Shown here in pieces: positions 48,101 to 58,040 of a stretch of 64,000 nt of DNA (position 1 is the first letter of the stretch; each line of letters starts with the position of its first letter). Below the pieces are notes generated by a model that worked only from the letters and a program-made list of their open reading frames with translations, had not been told where the DNA came from and searched no databases. A program made the translations under genes and the position numbers. This DNA comes from Bilabrum cf. latius (Eukaryota > Bigyra: Bicosoecida > Bigyra > Bicosoecida). The stretch spans positions 434,001 through 498,000 of the forward strand of contig OZ237765.1 of assembly GCA_965178125.1 (NCBI GenBank), given 5' to 3'.

Positions 48101-50350
48101 GGAACGGTAGGCTCCTCGGCCGTGGGGAACGAGGCATCTGTAGACACACATTGGGGCGCCAGTTTTGGCATAAAGGATGGCCAGGAACTGAGCCACCTTG
48201 CCGCATCAGCTGGGGTCACGTTGCATGGGCTGGTGACAGACGTGCGGCGAGTGATGGGCGGCAAGCAACACTTCATCTTTCAGGCGAGGCTACAGGTCAG
48301 GGTCCGCAACGAATCGGAGGCTCCCCTGTCCCTAGGAAAATGGGTCGTGGAGCTGTTCCAGCACTACAGAGGTAAGCCCGCTGCTCGGCTGGTCCGAATG
48401 GACGTGGATCCTGTCGATGTTCCTGGCAAGTCTGACATTGCAAAGATGACCGCAGGCGGGGATAGCGATGGGTTTGTGGAAGTCGCTGTGCCTGTCAAGG
48501 TCGACATGAAGCTGCCAGGATTTGACACGGTTCAGGCCGTGGCTGGACAGCTCGTGAGGGGCGGGCATGGCAGGGCTCGGCACGGCGACTCGACCGGAGT
48601 GGTGGTTCGAGCCACGTACGATGCAGCGCCAGCGTGGGGCATCCGGTACGGGATCAACATACTTGACACTCGCTCCGACACGTCCTCGAATCTCTTTAGC
48701 GCAATCAAGGCGCGAGCTCGCGATGCCTCGCGTGATGAGAGCCTGCTGTTGGCAGCCGCCGACAAGGTCCGGGCATACTCTGAGGAGCTGCAGCACGAGG
48801 TAGGCAAGTCGATGCTTCCCTCCGGTCCCACGCGCAGTACAGCCAACAGGAAAGAGGTCGCCGCGCAGCTAAGGCTTTACTCGAGCAAATCGCACCTGCT
48901 TGAACGCACGCTGCAGGCAATGAAGCGACGGGTCAGCGCAGCAATCACGAAGCAGACACGCAACCGGGGAATCGAGGGCCAGATGAGGCGCGTGCAGCAG
49001 TGCATTCGGCTGAAGGACCTGCAGTCGCTGCTGAACACGCTCTGGAAGCGGCTATCTGACTGCGGAGGACAGCAGGGCCGGCGTGGGCGCAGACGGGCGG
49101 ATGACGACGAGGGTGACGAAGTGGATGGGCACGGTGAGGTGGAGGAGGTGGTGCAGGGGCAGGTGCTGGAGGATTTGATGTACGGAGATGAGGAAGAAGG
49201 TGGCGCCAATGCGTGGGTAGACGTGTTTGGTCGTTGGATCGGGGGGCAGGAGAGGCGGCGCCGTGCCAGGGTGCTGATTGCGGGCGCACCTCAGTTCCTG
49301 CACATGCTGCGCGCGGCCGAGTGCATCAGCTCGATGCACCTGTGCGAGCGGAAGCTGGTCGAGTTGGAAGCACTGCCAGAGCATCGTGTGAAGACCGGGA
49401 GGCGGCTTGTGTTCGCGCTCTCGTCCATCATGCAGATGTACTACTCGACACTGGTCGCGGCTTTCCGAGAGAGAGCCGACCCGATGGAGGCGCTCGTAGT
49501 GAGCGTGCTGATGCTGTGCATGCAGCAGCTGGCTCTGCAGGACGGGCAGCAGTAGGAAGAAAACAGGGGCAAGGAAGATGGGGGAACACGCCAGATCGAA
49601 GGTGGAAATGGGGCTCATGCCGGCAAGACGGGCACGATCGAGGGTGGGTCTGCCCGACGCCATGGCTCAAGTGGAAGGTCAGGGGGCACGTGGGGAGGGC
49701 CTGATGTGGGCAAGGGCGCGGCAGTCGCTAGCCAGGACGAAGAGGAAGACGAAGACACAGACGTAGTTTTGGCTCGCGGTGAGGATCGACTGAGTGCATC
49801 CGGAGCCTGGGCGGGTGTCATCGACGAGCCGGCTGCCGGCAGTCCAGCTGATGTGCAGGCCTTGCAGATGGACCAGAGCGGCAGCCAAGTCGATCCAAAC
49901 CCCCACGGCGATTTTGCAGCGGACTTGAGCCTGTATGGTGCGAGCGCTGGCCTTGCACAAGATGAGATCAGCCCGGAGCACAGTCAGCCCAGCGTCCACC
50001 AGGCCGACAGCAGCGGCAGCAGAGCGAATGTCGGTGGCACAGCGAGCGGCATCCAAGTCGAGCACGGTGCCGGGGGTGAGTGGACTGCTTCGTTGGAACA
50101 GGGCCGTGGTGGGTCCGGGGATGCGGGGCAGTCGGTGTCACAGACGGTGCTCTCCCGTGTTGGATCAGATGGTCTGCCACCGGTCTATTCTGCCGGCGGT
50201 CCCAGCGAGGCCGCTGGCAGCGACGGTCAGAGTGGAGATGTGGAGGAAGGTGTGAGTGGCTAGGATGAGGATGAGTTGCATGTGGATGAAGTGGGTGAGG
50301 ATGAGGAGGATGAGGAGGATGAGGAGGATGAAGATGGGCATGGGGATTGA
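45101..50350 (+). CDS. Giant single-exon multi-span membrane protein, unknown family
   Basis: A single frame of 1,750 codons from ATG 45101 to TGA 50348-50350 crosses nine TAGs (46109, 46316, 46616, about 46676, 46886, 47078, 47510, 49553, 50261). Hydrophobic helices lie near residues 15-35, 65-90, 110-130, 190-210, 285-335, 410-440 and 700-730. The last is a long LLPVLLLLVLILWYAHAVYI stretch. Between and after them are charged helical regions (VEEKMQQKLEHE-TAG-QAM, a CAG-flanked site), a beta-rich segment (QHFIFQARLQVRVRNESEA), helices to about residue 1,485 and a D/E-rich tail encoded by GATGAG repeats. It parallels the 6.5-12 kb gene in size, lack of introns and layout, but I see no clear homology. 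No known family recognised. Confidence 0.75.
50281..50340. repeat. GAGGAT-type repeat encoding Asp/Glu tail
   Basis: Imperfect GATGAG/GAGGAT repeats code for an acidic run at the C-terminus of the preceding protein. Confidence 0.8.
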
Positions 50351-50602
50351 TTGTTGCCAGGTGAAGCCAGTGAGGTATGCCTGCGTGTGCGGGGCCAATT
50401 TTCATGCATTTGAATCGAAATGTCTTAGCCGGTGGGCTCATTAGCCCTATTTTTGTTTCAGCTTGACTGACCTTCGTTTGGCCGTGGTGCAAGCGTCAGG
50501 AGGAACCTCGAACCCGCCGGAACGAACCCAAGCCGAACCCCACCAGCATGGATGGTCAAAGCTTTCGCATATCGCAATACGTATAGCCTAGAATAAGCAA
50601 AT

Positions 50603-51427
50603 ATGCCTGTTGTAGTAAACCTTAAGACTTTATCAGGGTAGCAATTTTCGGGGACATTTGATCAGGATACCCAGTGTACGCTCGAGCATGTAGCCTCCAC
50701 GTTGCTGTCCTAGGGGGTTTGCCGTGGCGCAGATACTCCTCACCAACTGCGCTTCGTTTTTAAGGGGAATCTTTGGTCGGCAGATGATAAACTGTCGCAG
50801 CTATCTTCAATTCGTGCTTTGGACGCTCCTATGGACGTGTATGTGCTGGAACCTGCAAGCTAGTCTGGACAAACCAGTACTGCTAGCAGTGATGACGAAG
50901 ATCCAACAGGTATTAACGCGGGCGAAGCACCCGCAGAAGGCACTAGTGACCGCGGTTACGCGTCGAATAGTGCGAGCGAAGCCACCCGGCACGCTCCCGA
51001 CAGCCCTCACACGGACGATCAAAATAGCACCCCGCAAGATACAGCAACGGCCAGTAGAGAGGATCGAACCGGACCAAGTACTGTCAATGCGCAATCTACG
51101 GTAGGAAGAAATGAAGAGACCGGCATTGCACCAGATGCTTGTGTGGTTGTGACGGACGCTGTCTCCGAGGTCTCCCGGAGGATTGCTCGAGGCGAAGCAG
51201 GCTCGCAAGTGCTAGCAGGAATAGGAGGTATGCTCGCCTTGCTCCTGCTAGTTGGCATTTGCATTCCAGAGGTATTTAACACTCGCGCATGGGTGATGTG
51301 GTCGGTGCTGTCGGCGTTCTACGGCATTGTAGCGCAGTCGTGGTTGCGGGACGCCGCGGCAGCCGGGAAGGTAGACAGGGAGAGGAGGATGAGGCAGGGG
51401 GGAAGGGCGGGGGCGGCAAACGGTTGA
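50603..51427 (+). CDS. Ubiquitin-like domain protein with C-terminal transmembrane hairpin (HERP/TMUB-like)
   Basis: 274 aa in one exon, ATG 50603 to TGA 51425, visible only when TAG is read through (50639, 50711, 50861). Residues 1-80 form a ubiquitin-like fold: MPVVVNLKTLSG-TAG-QFSGTF, TLEHVASTLLS, then LRFVFKGNLWSADDKLSQL and MDVYVLEPAS, matching ubiquitin's VKTLTGK, helix, RLIFAGK and HLVLRL. The first TAG falls at the ubiquitin K11 position, where related domains often have Gln or Lys. A Ser/Thr/Asp-rich linker follows, then two TM helices (MLALLLLVGICIPEV; WVMWSVLSAFYGIVA) and a basic tail. This architecture fits ER-membrane ubiquitin-like proteins of ERAD; exact orthology not settled. 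Confidence 0.8.
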
Positions 51428-52063
51428 TTGCAAATGATTCGTGCCGATAATATTCATTGCGAGTGTGCGACAAGCCACAAGCCTTTTGTGCCGCGACCCG
51501 CCCGAGCAGGGTTCGATCTGCAGCCATCTATTAATCCTGGATTGAATCGAAATGCAGAGAACCCCTCGGGTTTCAGCCTACACGAACCAGCCATCAACAA
51601 AGCCCAGCACTAGTCAGAGCAACCGCTGCAGTTCTCCTCTCCATTGGGGTGAGAAGAGCACCCTGACCTGCTTCAGCTGTCCTCGCTCTTGCTCCTCAGG
51701 GGAGCCACGGCCTATTCTCTCCCACGCCGTTGGCCTCGTAGCGTACTTTCAGCAGATTCTGGGCGTCCAAAGTGCTTGCCTTGTCACTTGCATCCTGTCA
51801 CGTCCCTGCCCCACGTCTGCTTGAAGGCAGGCTCGTCCTCCCGGCGGACGAGCAGCTCGAGAGGTTCTGCACCAGCACGTCGTTGTCGGGCTGAGGTACC
51901 GAGTATTGCGGGGCTTCAACAAGACTGCTTGGTGCATGATCCTGAAGGTATCGGGGATTTGCTTGCCGCAAACCTTGCCGTACCCATGATTGAACCGAGA
52001 GAGGTGTGCTGGGGTCGTGGTGATGATGGGATGCAACTGGACTGCATGGCACACACCAGAAAA
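51428..52063. other. Convergent intergenic region
   Basis: 636 bp between the UBL/TM gene and the 3' end of the GH79-like gene. Minus-strand stretches around 51700-51820 look mildly protein-like (ASDKASTLDAQNLLKVRYEA ends at TGA), but no gene model connects them. Confidence 0.4.
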
Positions 52064-54044
52064 TCAGGCCTTCGAGCAACTCCAGCCATGGCCGGTCCCT
52101 CCGACCGAATCGACGCGAGCCATCGACAAGGGCGGAAGCACCAGCACACCGTCGTCTCCGATGGCGGACTCGCCAAACCGGAACCGGCCGCCTCCCTCTC
52201 CGTCGAGCCCGTTGGTCGCAAAAGCCCCCGGGAATTCCCCCGTCAGGACGTGTGCGACCGGCTGCAGGCCCTAGCCCCGTCCATTGCCCATTTTATCCAC
52301 GTCTGATGCGCTGCTCGTCCTCGCACCGGTCTAGCCGGTTGGCAATCCACCCTGAACATCATCCGTGGACCGGGGCCACAATTTCCCCACTGGAGTACTA
52401 GCGGGGAACAGTTGCACCTGCCGCTCCTCCGGGCTCAGATTGAACAGGACCACAGTCCCGTTGGCCGGATTTATTCTCTCAAAGTAGGCCCCAAGGAGGG
52501 TGGGGTACGTGTTCCCCGTGTAGTTCCGGTATCCGGGGGCGGTCGGCTGGGGCGAGAAATCGATGGCGCATGCGTGCGTGGCATCGGTCGAGGCGGGTGA
52601 GAGAACGTACCCGAATCCCAATCCGGTGGCGGTCGGGCTATACATGGTGACGTCTCTGTACCTACCGCAGCACATGCCTTGCAGAGTCTCGGGAAAGTAA
52701 TAGATCGAGCTGAACAGCGGGTTTCCGGTTGCATCGTGGTACAGCGCCAGCTGTGTGTTGCGTCTACCGTCCCTAAGCATCTGTGGTCGGGGAATGTGAG
52801 AGAGAGAGGGGCGCAGGGGTAAAGGCGCGCGGCTGCATAGATATATAGTTGAGCAATTCATGGTGTTGTCTCGAATCGTAGACCGCCATTAACACAATAA
52901 CATCTTTCAGTCTCACCAGTAGTGCCAGGGTAGACGTGTACAGCGCGTGCGCCCACGTGAGCCTGGAAGGACCGCAGTAGGCGAGCATGTTGAACTCAGT
53001 CGCAAATGTGCCCAGGGGAGGACCCTGGGCCGCACCACCATCCATAAACTGGGCGAAGTCCTCGTCGATTTGTTGCGTGTAGTTGGAATATCCGTCGAAC
53101 GGCACGGCGAGCATTGTGCGGACCCAGTCGGATGCGTTGCTTGCCAGCCTGTCGAACATGGTTGTCTGGTCGGCAGCATCCCCCCAGAGCAACCCCTTTC
53201 CAGCGGTATCGGCGCACAGGTACGTTGGTGAATTCAGCGCTGGATTCGAGTCGATGCCGTTGAAGTAATACGTGTGCACCTGCAGCCCGTCCACGATCCA
53301 GCGGCCTTCGCGAGCGGCGTCTCGGCCATGTTGTTTAATCCACGACGCGATCGCGCTATTCCACGTAGTCGTTCGGTTGTTGTGGTCCCCAAAAAACCCA
53401 TCGAATAGAACAGGGATCACGATGGGTATCTCCGGCCACTCTGCTCGAAGTGCCTTGGCCCACACCTCCATGGCCGACAAGTACGTGCTGACCGTAGGAA
53501 ACCGCGCACCCACGGCGGCTTCGCCATAGTATATCTCATTGCCCAGCTCAATGGCAGCCACGTTGGCGCCGTAGGCTATGGCTGTTCGCACAAACTACAG
53601 CTGATGCTGAAGAGTGTCTGAAACTGGATTGAGGTCAATGACAAGCCCTGACGCCTCCCCGATGGTGGCAAGCGAATTCACGACATCATTTAGTTTATAC
53701 TACTGGCCTGGTCGCGTGACGTATTGGGGCGGCTTGTCGATGCATAGCGGATTGCTATCCAGAGAGCAGAATGATCCAGTCGTCCAATTCCAGTAGCTTG
53801 CGCAAGAGCCGCCAGGGTACCGTAACAGCAGCCCACCACTCTCTCGAAGAACATGTGCATACCTTGGGTCTGCAAATGTGGGGCCGCCATTCCACAGACC
53901 GTCGTTGAACCCGAATCTGGCGCGAGCCTTTCCGAGAAAACGGTTGGTGCAGCTTGCATTGGCAGTAGCTAAAATTACAGATTCAGCCCCTGCACCTAGT
54001 GCAACTCCGTATACAGCAACAAATACAGGTAAGGACAGCAACAT
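52064..54044 (-). CDS. Secreted glycoside hydrolase, GH79-like (heparanase/beta-glucuronidase group)
   Basis: Exons 54044-52917 and 52780-52064 (TGA), phase 0, about 614 aa. Signal peptide MLLSLPVFVAVYGVALGAGA. RFGFNDGLWNGGPTFADPRY and LLLRYPGGSCASYWNW form the N-terminal barrel strands. The IELGNEIYYG motif holds the acid/base Glu of clan A glycosidases. The nucleophile Glu is probably in TFATEFNMLAY. The C-terminal beta domain ends VLPPLSMARVD, as in GH79 enzymes. Four in-frame TAGs: 53700, 53595 (HQL-TAG-FVRTA, just before the ELGNE strand), 52331 and 52271. A role in cutting glucuronide or proteoglycan-like substrates is inferred; GH30 or GH51 are less likely alternatives. The upstream methyltransferase ends only 98 bp before its ATG. 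Confidence 0.75.
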
Positions 54045-54142
54045 AGTCGAGGGGGGTGTTGAGCTGTTTGGAATTGCAGAAGGTGCAGCGCATTCAAGTT
54101 GCCAAATGAAATCTACGGATTCCGCCTGGTGCACTAGAGTCA

Positions 54143-57100
54143 TTACGATAGCTCTCGTGTAAGCACAGTCACGGACTCCACGTGCGGCGTCATCGGGAAC
54201 ATGTCCACGGGGCGGGTGCACATCGCTCGGAAACCAGAGCCGCCATCATGATCATCGGACCCCTCTGCTAGCACCCGCAAGTCCCTCGCCAGAGTGTTCG
54301 GTTCGCACGACACATACACCACAACGTCTGCCCTTGAGCGCAAGAGCCAGTCCCTTGCAGACTCTGTGAGGCCAGCACGCGGCGGATTCACAACGACGGC
54401 GAATGGTCGTAGCGGAGCACCTGCTTCGTGCTCGCCCTGCATCTCCATCATGCGAGCAATGACCAGCGGCACCTGCTCACTGCGAAGGTCGAGTTGCCTC
54501 GCCTTCACCCTGTTAGCATCCCCGTTTCTTTCGGCCACCCGATCGAATGCTCGCACGGACCCCGTCTCAAGCTCAAGGCCGAGCACTTTCGCCGATGGGA
54601 ACGAACGGGCGATCTGGTGTGAAAACAGGCCGGTGCCGCAGAACAAATCAACCACAAGAGGTGCACCGCTTCTGCTAGAACCCGAAGACGGTGCAGGTGG
54701 CTGCTACAGAGCCGAGTGCAGGCGACCGTGCGTATCCCAGTGCCATGCAAGGCTTGCGACCACCTCGCGAGCGAGCACGCTGGCACCGAGGGAATTCACC
54801 TGCGAGAAGCACCCGGCGGGGGCGTCCAGGACCAGAGGCGCCCTGGATGCCTTGATGCTAAAACCGGAGATAGGGGCAGCGGGCGCATGCCCCGCCCGTG
54901 CCTGCACACTGCCAGTGGCAGGCACTTGCTCCAGATCCCACGCCCCCACCACCTGGCGCAGACAGCCTGCACTGCTGCCCCTAACATCATTGATTTTGCC
55001 CCGGAGGTACTCTCGTCTCCAACTGATCATGTTTGTTTGCACTATTTCAGCGTTGGACATCGGAACTGTGACGGGTGCGGGCGCGACCAGAGGCTCATCA
55101 TCGCACCGTTCCCCATCGGAAACAGGGAACATCTTCTCCATGTGTCTCCTGTAGTCGCTTTCCCTCTCTTTTGGGATCGAGCGTGGCTTCCATCCGACCC
55201 GGACGAAAATATCACGGAAGCCTCCGCTGCCAGTGGCAGTGTGCTGCTGCTAGCCGCCAAATCGTTCACGAAGGGGCTTCACCAGCCTTTCTCCCAAGTC
55301 TATTTCTCGCTGAAATCTGAGAAAGGAGCTTTCATGCAGCCATATTATCACTTCTAGCGCGCTGTCCTCACTATGCTCGCTCTTGGTTTCAGCATGCGCT
55401 TGCTTGGTCCGGTTGCTCCTTGCTGCTGAGCGCTCCTAGTCAATCTTGCCCTCGTCCAAATCAGACCCGGGGAATCCCAGCTCTACTAGCGCTGCGTTTG
55501 CCACATGGTTGACATCGCGGCTGACCTTTTCTTTCCATGCCTATTCTGCGCTCGGGTCGTGCTGCAGCGGGACATACCTGGCGTGCTCGCTCAAAGACTC
55601 GGCATCGATCGATCCATCAGTCGCAGCAGCTGCGCTTGTTTCCGAGGAGTCTCCGGTGTTCGACACCTCGCGTATCTTGCCTTTGTGTACGGCATGCGTA
55701 GCATGCCATGCATGCACCATGGAACCAGGCGCGGAGGATGATCCTGCTGATGATGCTTCGCGCCCCGTGGACACCGGCAGCAACCGCCTGACGGGCGCGT
55801 GGGCACTGGCTCGTTCGGCACTGCCATGCAGGAATCCAGCCTCCGTGACATCTGGCGAATGCATCACGCGAATCTCCACGCTTTGTATCATATCCAAGCT
55901 GTCACTGGGCTCTGCGGCTTCACTGCCCGCATTTGAGCTAGCGTTCGCAGACCCGCCACCACTGGCACTGAAGCCGTGTCTCGAAACCGAAAATCGGGAT
56001 TAGTTCTGGGATTAGTTGAGTGGGGATTCGATTCGAGACAAATTTCCGACGGATTAACTTGAACTGAGCCTGACATGGTTACATGAGCTGCTAAGGTAGT
56101 TTCAAGGCCATGAGTATTATCTTTGATGCTTACATTTAGTTTGAAGAGTAGTCTGGGTAAAGTTTGATGATGTTTTGATAGTGCCTGGACGCTTCGACTC
56201 GACACGTGCCACATTTAATCAAGAGAAATTGGGTTAGGGCTTTGGACTAGTCTGGCGTAAATCCCGTCGTGATAGATAATCTCATGTGTTCCAAAACACC
56301 AGGAGGCTGTGTGGTACCATTCTCACGGGCACCATTGAGCTGCTACGCCCTTCCAGGATTCCGTTCGAACCTCCCTCACGTGTCTGCTTGGGCACCTGCT
56401 TCTTTGTGCAAATTGATCGAACTCTACGACTATGTCAACGTAAAGTTGATTGTTCAAATTAATTAACGCAAGCAAAAGCACTAGCAAAAAGGCCTTCTTG
56501 CCGCGTGGTATGCTGGTTGAAGTTAATCCAGAAAATTTAATTCGAACCGAGCACGAAATTGGATTAAAATGTGCAATTTAATTATTAATTTAATCCGGAT
56601 TCGGAGTTTCGAGACAGCACTTGACAGCCCTTGCCTTCGCCTGCCCTCTCGCCTTGCGCTTTCGATTGCGAGCTGCCGACTTGCGGACTGCATCGGATGA
56701 GGACGGACCCACCCTGGTGCCTCGCAGAGCATCCCGCACCATCCCGAGAGCAACGCTCGCCCGTGGGTCAAGTAGCGTGCACTATTCGGGTTCGAGGACC
56801 TTGGGCAGGAACACGTCCCCGTGCGACCAAGGCATGTAGCCCAGGGCAGGGCCAGGACCAGTGCATGGATTTGTTTGCGCACGAGCACCTGCAGCGCCCG
56901 ACTAGTGTTCCCCCGATTCGCTGCCGCTTGCGCAACCCCCGGTCCGGCCAACCAAACCGCTCGCTGCATCAGGGCCGTCACCGGCTGCACCAGGGCCGTC
57001 ACCGGCAGCCATACCGGAACCGCCGGTGGCAATCCCAGTCGCATGGACCGGTAACCGGGTGGGCCGGGGTACCCACGGTTCCGCCGAGATGGAAAAGTCG

Positions 57101-57708
57101 GCCTTGTTCCGGTAATGCAGCTGCTTTGGGGATGCGAGGGCGTGCAAGAGCACGAGGGACTGGTCCATCTTGCCTGCATGCATCTGGTACAGGACGTCCT
57201 CGATCTCTAGCCCAGCCGGCGCTTGAACGGAGCTGCTCGTTGCAGGACTACTATGCCCGGCGGGTTCTTTTGCCTGCTACGAGTCCTGCGAGCTCTCAGT
57301 GCCACTGGAATGATGAGAGGCGAGAGGTGACTGCGCCGCGCACGCAACACCCGCGCCCTCCAGGGCCCTGCGGACTTTGGCGGCCTTAGCCAGTAGCTAG
57401 AGTTCATAACTTGTACTCTGCGACGTGCATCCGCCGCAAGCGCCGAAACTAGGGCAGGGCGGCTCCGCTGCAAGGGGTCCTGGGTGCACGACCTGCAGCT
57501 GGTCGCTCCCTGCGAGCACCATGCTCCTCCGAAGCTTTCCAAGCCGAGTGCCCCCGCGCTTGGCAGAAAGATGTGAAACTTGGGCGACGAAAGTCGCGCC
57601 TGCAGGGACGCCTTCGACGCAGAACTTGCCTTCGGCTGCTCCCTGTTGCAAATGAACAGCAGCAAGGCCGGTCTCAGGGTCAAGCTCGTAGCTGGCAGTA
57701 GCTCTCAA
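54143..57708 (-). CDS. TrmA/RumA-type (uracil-5-)-methyltransferase
   Basis: SAM-dependent m5U RNA methyltransferase. Two main exons: about 57708-56630 and about 55990-54143; the AT-rich intron ends and the extreme N-terminus are unresolved. Motifs in order: a TRAM-like beta domain, an Fe-S-type CPSFGACGGC, SYEL-TAG-LLAKAAKV, HYRNKADFSI, GYMPWSHGDVFLPKVLEPE, CFSQVN, VVDLFCGTGLFS, VVNPPRAGL, VVYVSCEPNTLARDL with the catalytic Cys, and MFPMTPHVESV. TAGs: 57397, 57277, 56902, 56782, 55541, 55436, 55250 and 54704. At 57397 the family pattern is Y-x-x-Q-L-x-x-K-x-x-x-V with Q exactly at TAG. At 55250 the codons read TAG-CAG-CAG. The gene ends TAA immediately followed by TGA. Low-complexity inserts make it longer than bacterial relatives. 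Organellar or nuclear RNA target unknown. Confidence 0.88.
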
Positions 57709-58040
57709 TTGAAAGCGACACGGAGACGGCTATGACTTAATTCGATTCCTTCCCTGAATATGGCCTGAATACGAAGAACCGCTAGCCCGACGTATCTGCC
57801 GCCCGGATTTGCTGGATAACATGCGCACCAATCGCATAGCTCTATCAACACCTCGGAGATCCATAGTCAACCGTAAATAGAGTGTTATTTCAGCATCACC
57901 TGTTCCAAACCGAGAGTGGAACAAATGGTGTTGCGGCGCACCATTAAACTCAAATGATGAACCTTCCCTCGTCCACCGCTGGCTGCAGTTCGGCGGTACG
58001 ACCAATCGACAGCACCCACGCCTATCTTTACGAGCGACCT
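57709..58040. promoter_or_regulatory. Shared upstream region, methyltransferase / leishmanolysin
   Basis: 332 bp between divergent genes. A first coding exon of the methyltransferase may lie here (for example an ATG near 57945 followed by a GT donor), because 57708 itself is not an ATG. Confidence 0.35.

Noticed and set aside
57207-57240. Apparent frameshift in the methyltransferase between the SYEL region and the HYRNKADF region
   Set aside because: Reading the SYEL frame onward through TAGs 57397 and 57277 gives a continuous frame through LEIEDVLYQ; the other frame is a shadow.
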